The position numbers were made by a program, and so were the translations under genes. From an uncultured Caldimonas sp. (GTDB lineage: Bacteria; Pseudomonadota; Gammaproteobacteria; Burkholderiales; Burkholderiaceae): a stretch of DNA of 64,000 bases. Under the pieces are notes generated by a model. It was not told where the DNA came from and did not search any database. It saw only the letters and a program-made list of their open reading frames with translations. Positions 63,191 through 64,000 of this stretch are shown piece by piece; positions within the stretch are counted from its first letter, which is position 1; each line of letters opens with the position of its first letter. The stretch spans positions 1 through 64,000 of the forward strand of contig NZ_CAMLJQ010000005.1 in the NCBI RefSeq assembly GCF_946480305.1, read 5' to 3'.

Positions 63191-64000
63191 AAATCTCCAT
63201 CAACTGCTGATAGTTGCGCTCGGGCGTGTAATGAGCATCAAACGCTGCGCGAGCCGCCCGGCCCATCTCGCACATCGCCTCGGGGTGGTCTTCGGCCCAC
63301 TGCAGCTTGTGGGCCAGGTCCTGCGCGTCGCCGGGTTCGAACAGCAAGCCGGTGACGCCGTCGGCGACGATCTCTGCCAGCGCCCCGATGCGACTGGCAA
63401 TCACCGGCAGGCCGCACGAGTAGGCCTCGACGATGGTGCGCGGAAAATTCTCGTACCAGATGCTGGGCACCACGAGGTACAGCGAGCGCCCCATCTGCTG
63501 CAGGATCTCGCCCATCGGCTTGAAGCCGAGGTAGCGCTCGCCGAAGGCCGCGGTGGCCAGCGTGGCGAGGTCACCGCCGCCGATCACCGAGACCGGGTTC
63601 GACGGCAACTGCTTTACCGCGGCAGCCAGCACGTCGACGCCCTTCTCTTCGGACAATCGGCCGACGAACAGGCCGCCGCTGCGCTCGCTCCACTGCGGCC
63701 GCGCATCGCTTTCGATGAAGTTCGGCTTGATGCGGATGCGCTCGGCGGGCAGGCCACCTTGCACGAACTTGTCGCGGCAAAACTGGTTGAGCGCCACATA
63801 ACGCGTGACCTTGTGCCGGTACGTGCCGAGCGCACGGTGCAAGGTCACCGCGCCGGCCAGCACCCCGCTTTGTGCCACGGAGCCGCGGTAGCAGCCGCGC
63901 GCGACACCACGCCACGGCAAGTGGCCGAGGCAGTCCTCGCAGACCTTGCCTTCGCGCAGGAACATCGCCTGCGGGCACAACAGGCGGAAGTTGTGCAGCG
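63141..64000 (-). CDS. GT4-family glycosyltransferase (5' end beyond the window)
   Basis: The frame is open to the right edge and continues past it: residues LHNFRLLCPQAMFLREGKVC come before the first plausible internal start, and that motif lies well inside the family's N-terminal domain. The visible 286 residues contain FVGRLSEEKGVDVL, the donor-site region SIWYENFPRTIVEAYSCGLP and GVTGLLFEPGDAQDLA, all standard for GT4 enzymes. It precedes the WecG-like gene with a 50-bp overlap. The acceptor and donor are unknown. Two Cys pairs in the CEDCLG loop may bind metal. Confidence 0.9.
   Translation of the reverse strand, partial: LHNFRLLCPQAMFLREGKVCEDCLGHLPWRGVARGCYRGSVAQSGVLAGAVTLHRALGTYRHKVTRYVALNQFCRDKFVQGGLPAERIRIKPNFIESDARPQWSERSGGLFVGRLSEEKGVDVLAAAVKQLPSNPVSVIGGGDLATLATAAFGERYLGFKPMGEILQQMGRSLYLVVPSIWYENFPRTIVEAYSCGLPVIASRIGALAEIVADGVTGLLFEPGDAQDLAHKLQWAEDHPEAMCEMGRAARAAFDAHYTPERNYQQLMEIYVDAIEHVRQGARQVA

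Overview
The window is about 64 kb of high-GC, gene-dense bacterial chromosome. Neighbourhoods such as fmdB-DUF502-aspS-nudB, ubiJ-ubiB, clsB next to an endonuclease/exonuclease/phosphatase gene, a GbsR-like regulator with DCC and SDR genes, and a DUF899 cluster point to a betaproteobacterium of the order Burkholderiales, probably the Rubrivivax/Leptothrix/Caldimonas side. That placement is inferred from gene content, not from a marker-gene tree. I see no rRNA or tRNA gene, CRISPR array, prophage or intact insertion sequence.

Layout. (1) 1-521: the start of a gene running off the left edge. It has a DUF1399/GRDP-like domain followed by near-identical 13-residue repeats that each carry one Cys. 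(2) 611-11068: three large membrane sensors with CHASE, PAS, GGDEF and EAL domains on the minus strand, with a small receiver-like gene between the first two, so a strong cyclic di-GMP node. (3) 11173-20966: an iron-type ABC permease (FbpB-like), a MerR regulator facing a small Cys-rich membrane protein across a SoxR-box-like dyad, small regulators, an HTH / beta-propeller / DUF899 trio, a predicted secreted toroid protein and an FbpC-like ATPase. (4) 21099-30854: housekeeping genes (S41 protease, MoeB/ThiF, LOG protein, arginase translationally coupled to a TonB receptor), then a coupled minus-strand operon of Lhr-type helicase, DUF1232 protein and secreted thermonuclease. (5) 30855-32100: an accessory-looking stretch with little coding capacity, a suspected dispersed repeat and one orphan membrane protein of lower GC. 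(6) 32212-36515: a three-gene ABC exporter (ATPase, double FtsX permease, HlyD adaptor). (7) 36424-38947: a GbsR/MarR-type regulator, DCC protein and SDR operon bracketed by two copies of the same inverted-repeat operator. (8) 38949-48246: DUF429 and AsmA-like genes, then a long minus-strand run: nudB, EEP nuclease, clsB, ligase-associated exonuclease, an unknown gene, ATP-dependent DNA ligase, folE and a BLUF photoreceptor. (9) 48412-55430: aspS, DUF502, fmdB, a sodium:solute symporter, ubiB and ubiJ. (10) 55699-64000: an exopolysaccharide locus with priming glycosyltransferase, beta-barrel protein, galE, manC-type enzyme, ugd, WecG-type transferase and a GT4 glycosyltransferase cut by the right edge.

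How the parts may work together. The exopolysaccharide locus makes UDP-Gal, GDP-Man and UDP-GlcA precursors, and a cyclic di-GMP node is the usual kind of input controlling such polymers. The window does not show a direct link between the two. The helicase, ligase and MBL exonuclease are members of one known DNA damage module, here split by 11 kb and without the phosphoesterase member. Starts were chosen from ribosome binding sites, overlaps and family alignments remembered without a search. Residue positions are approximate unless counted.
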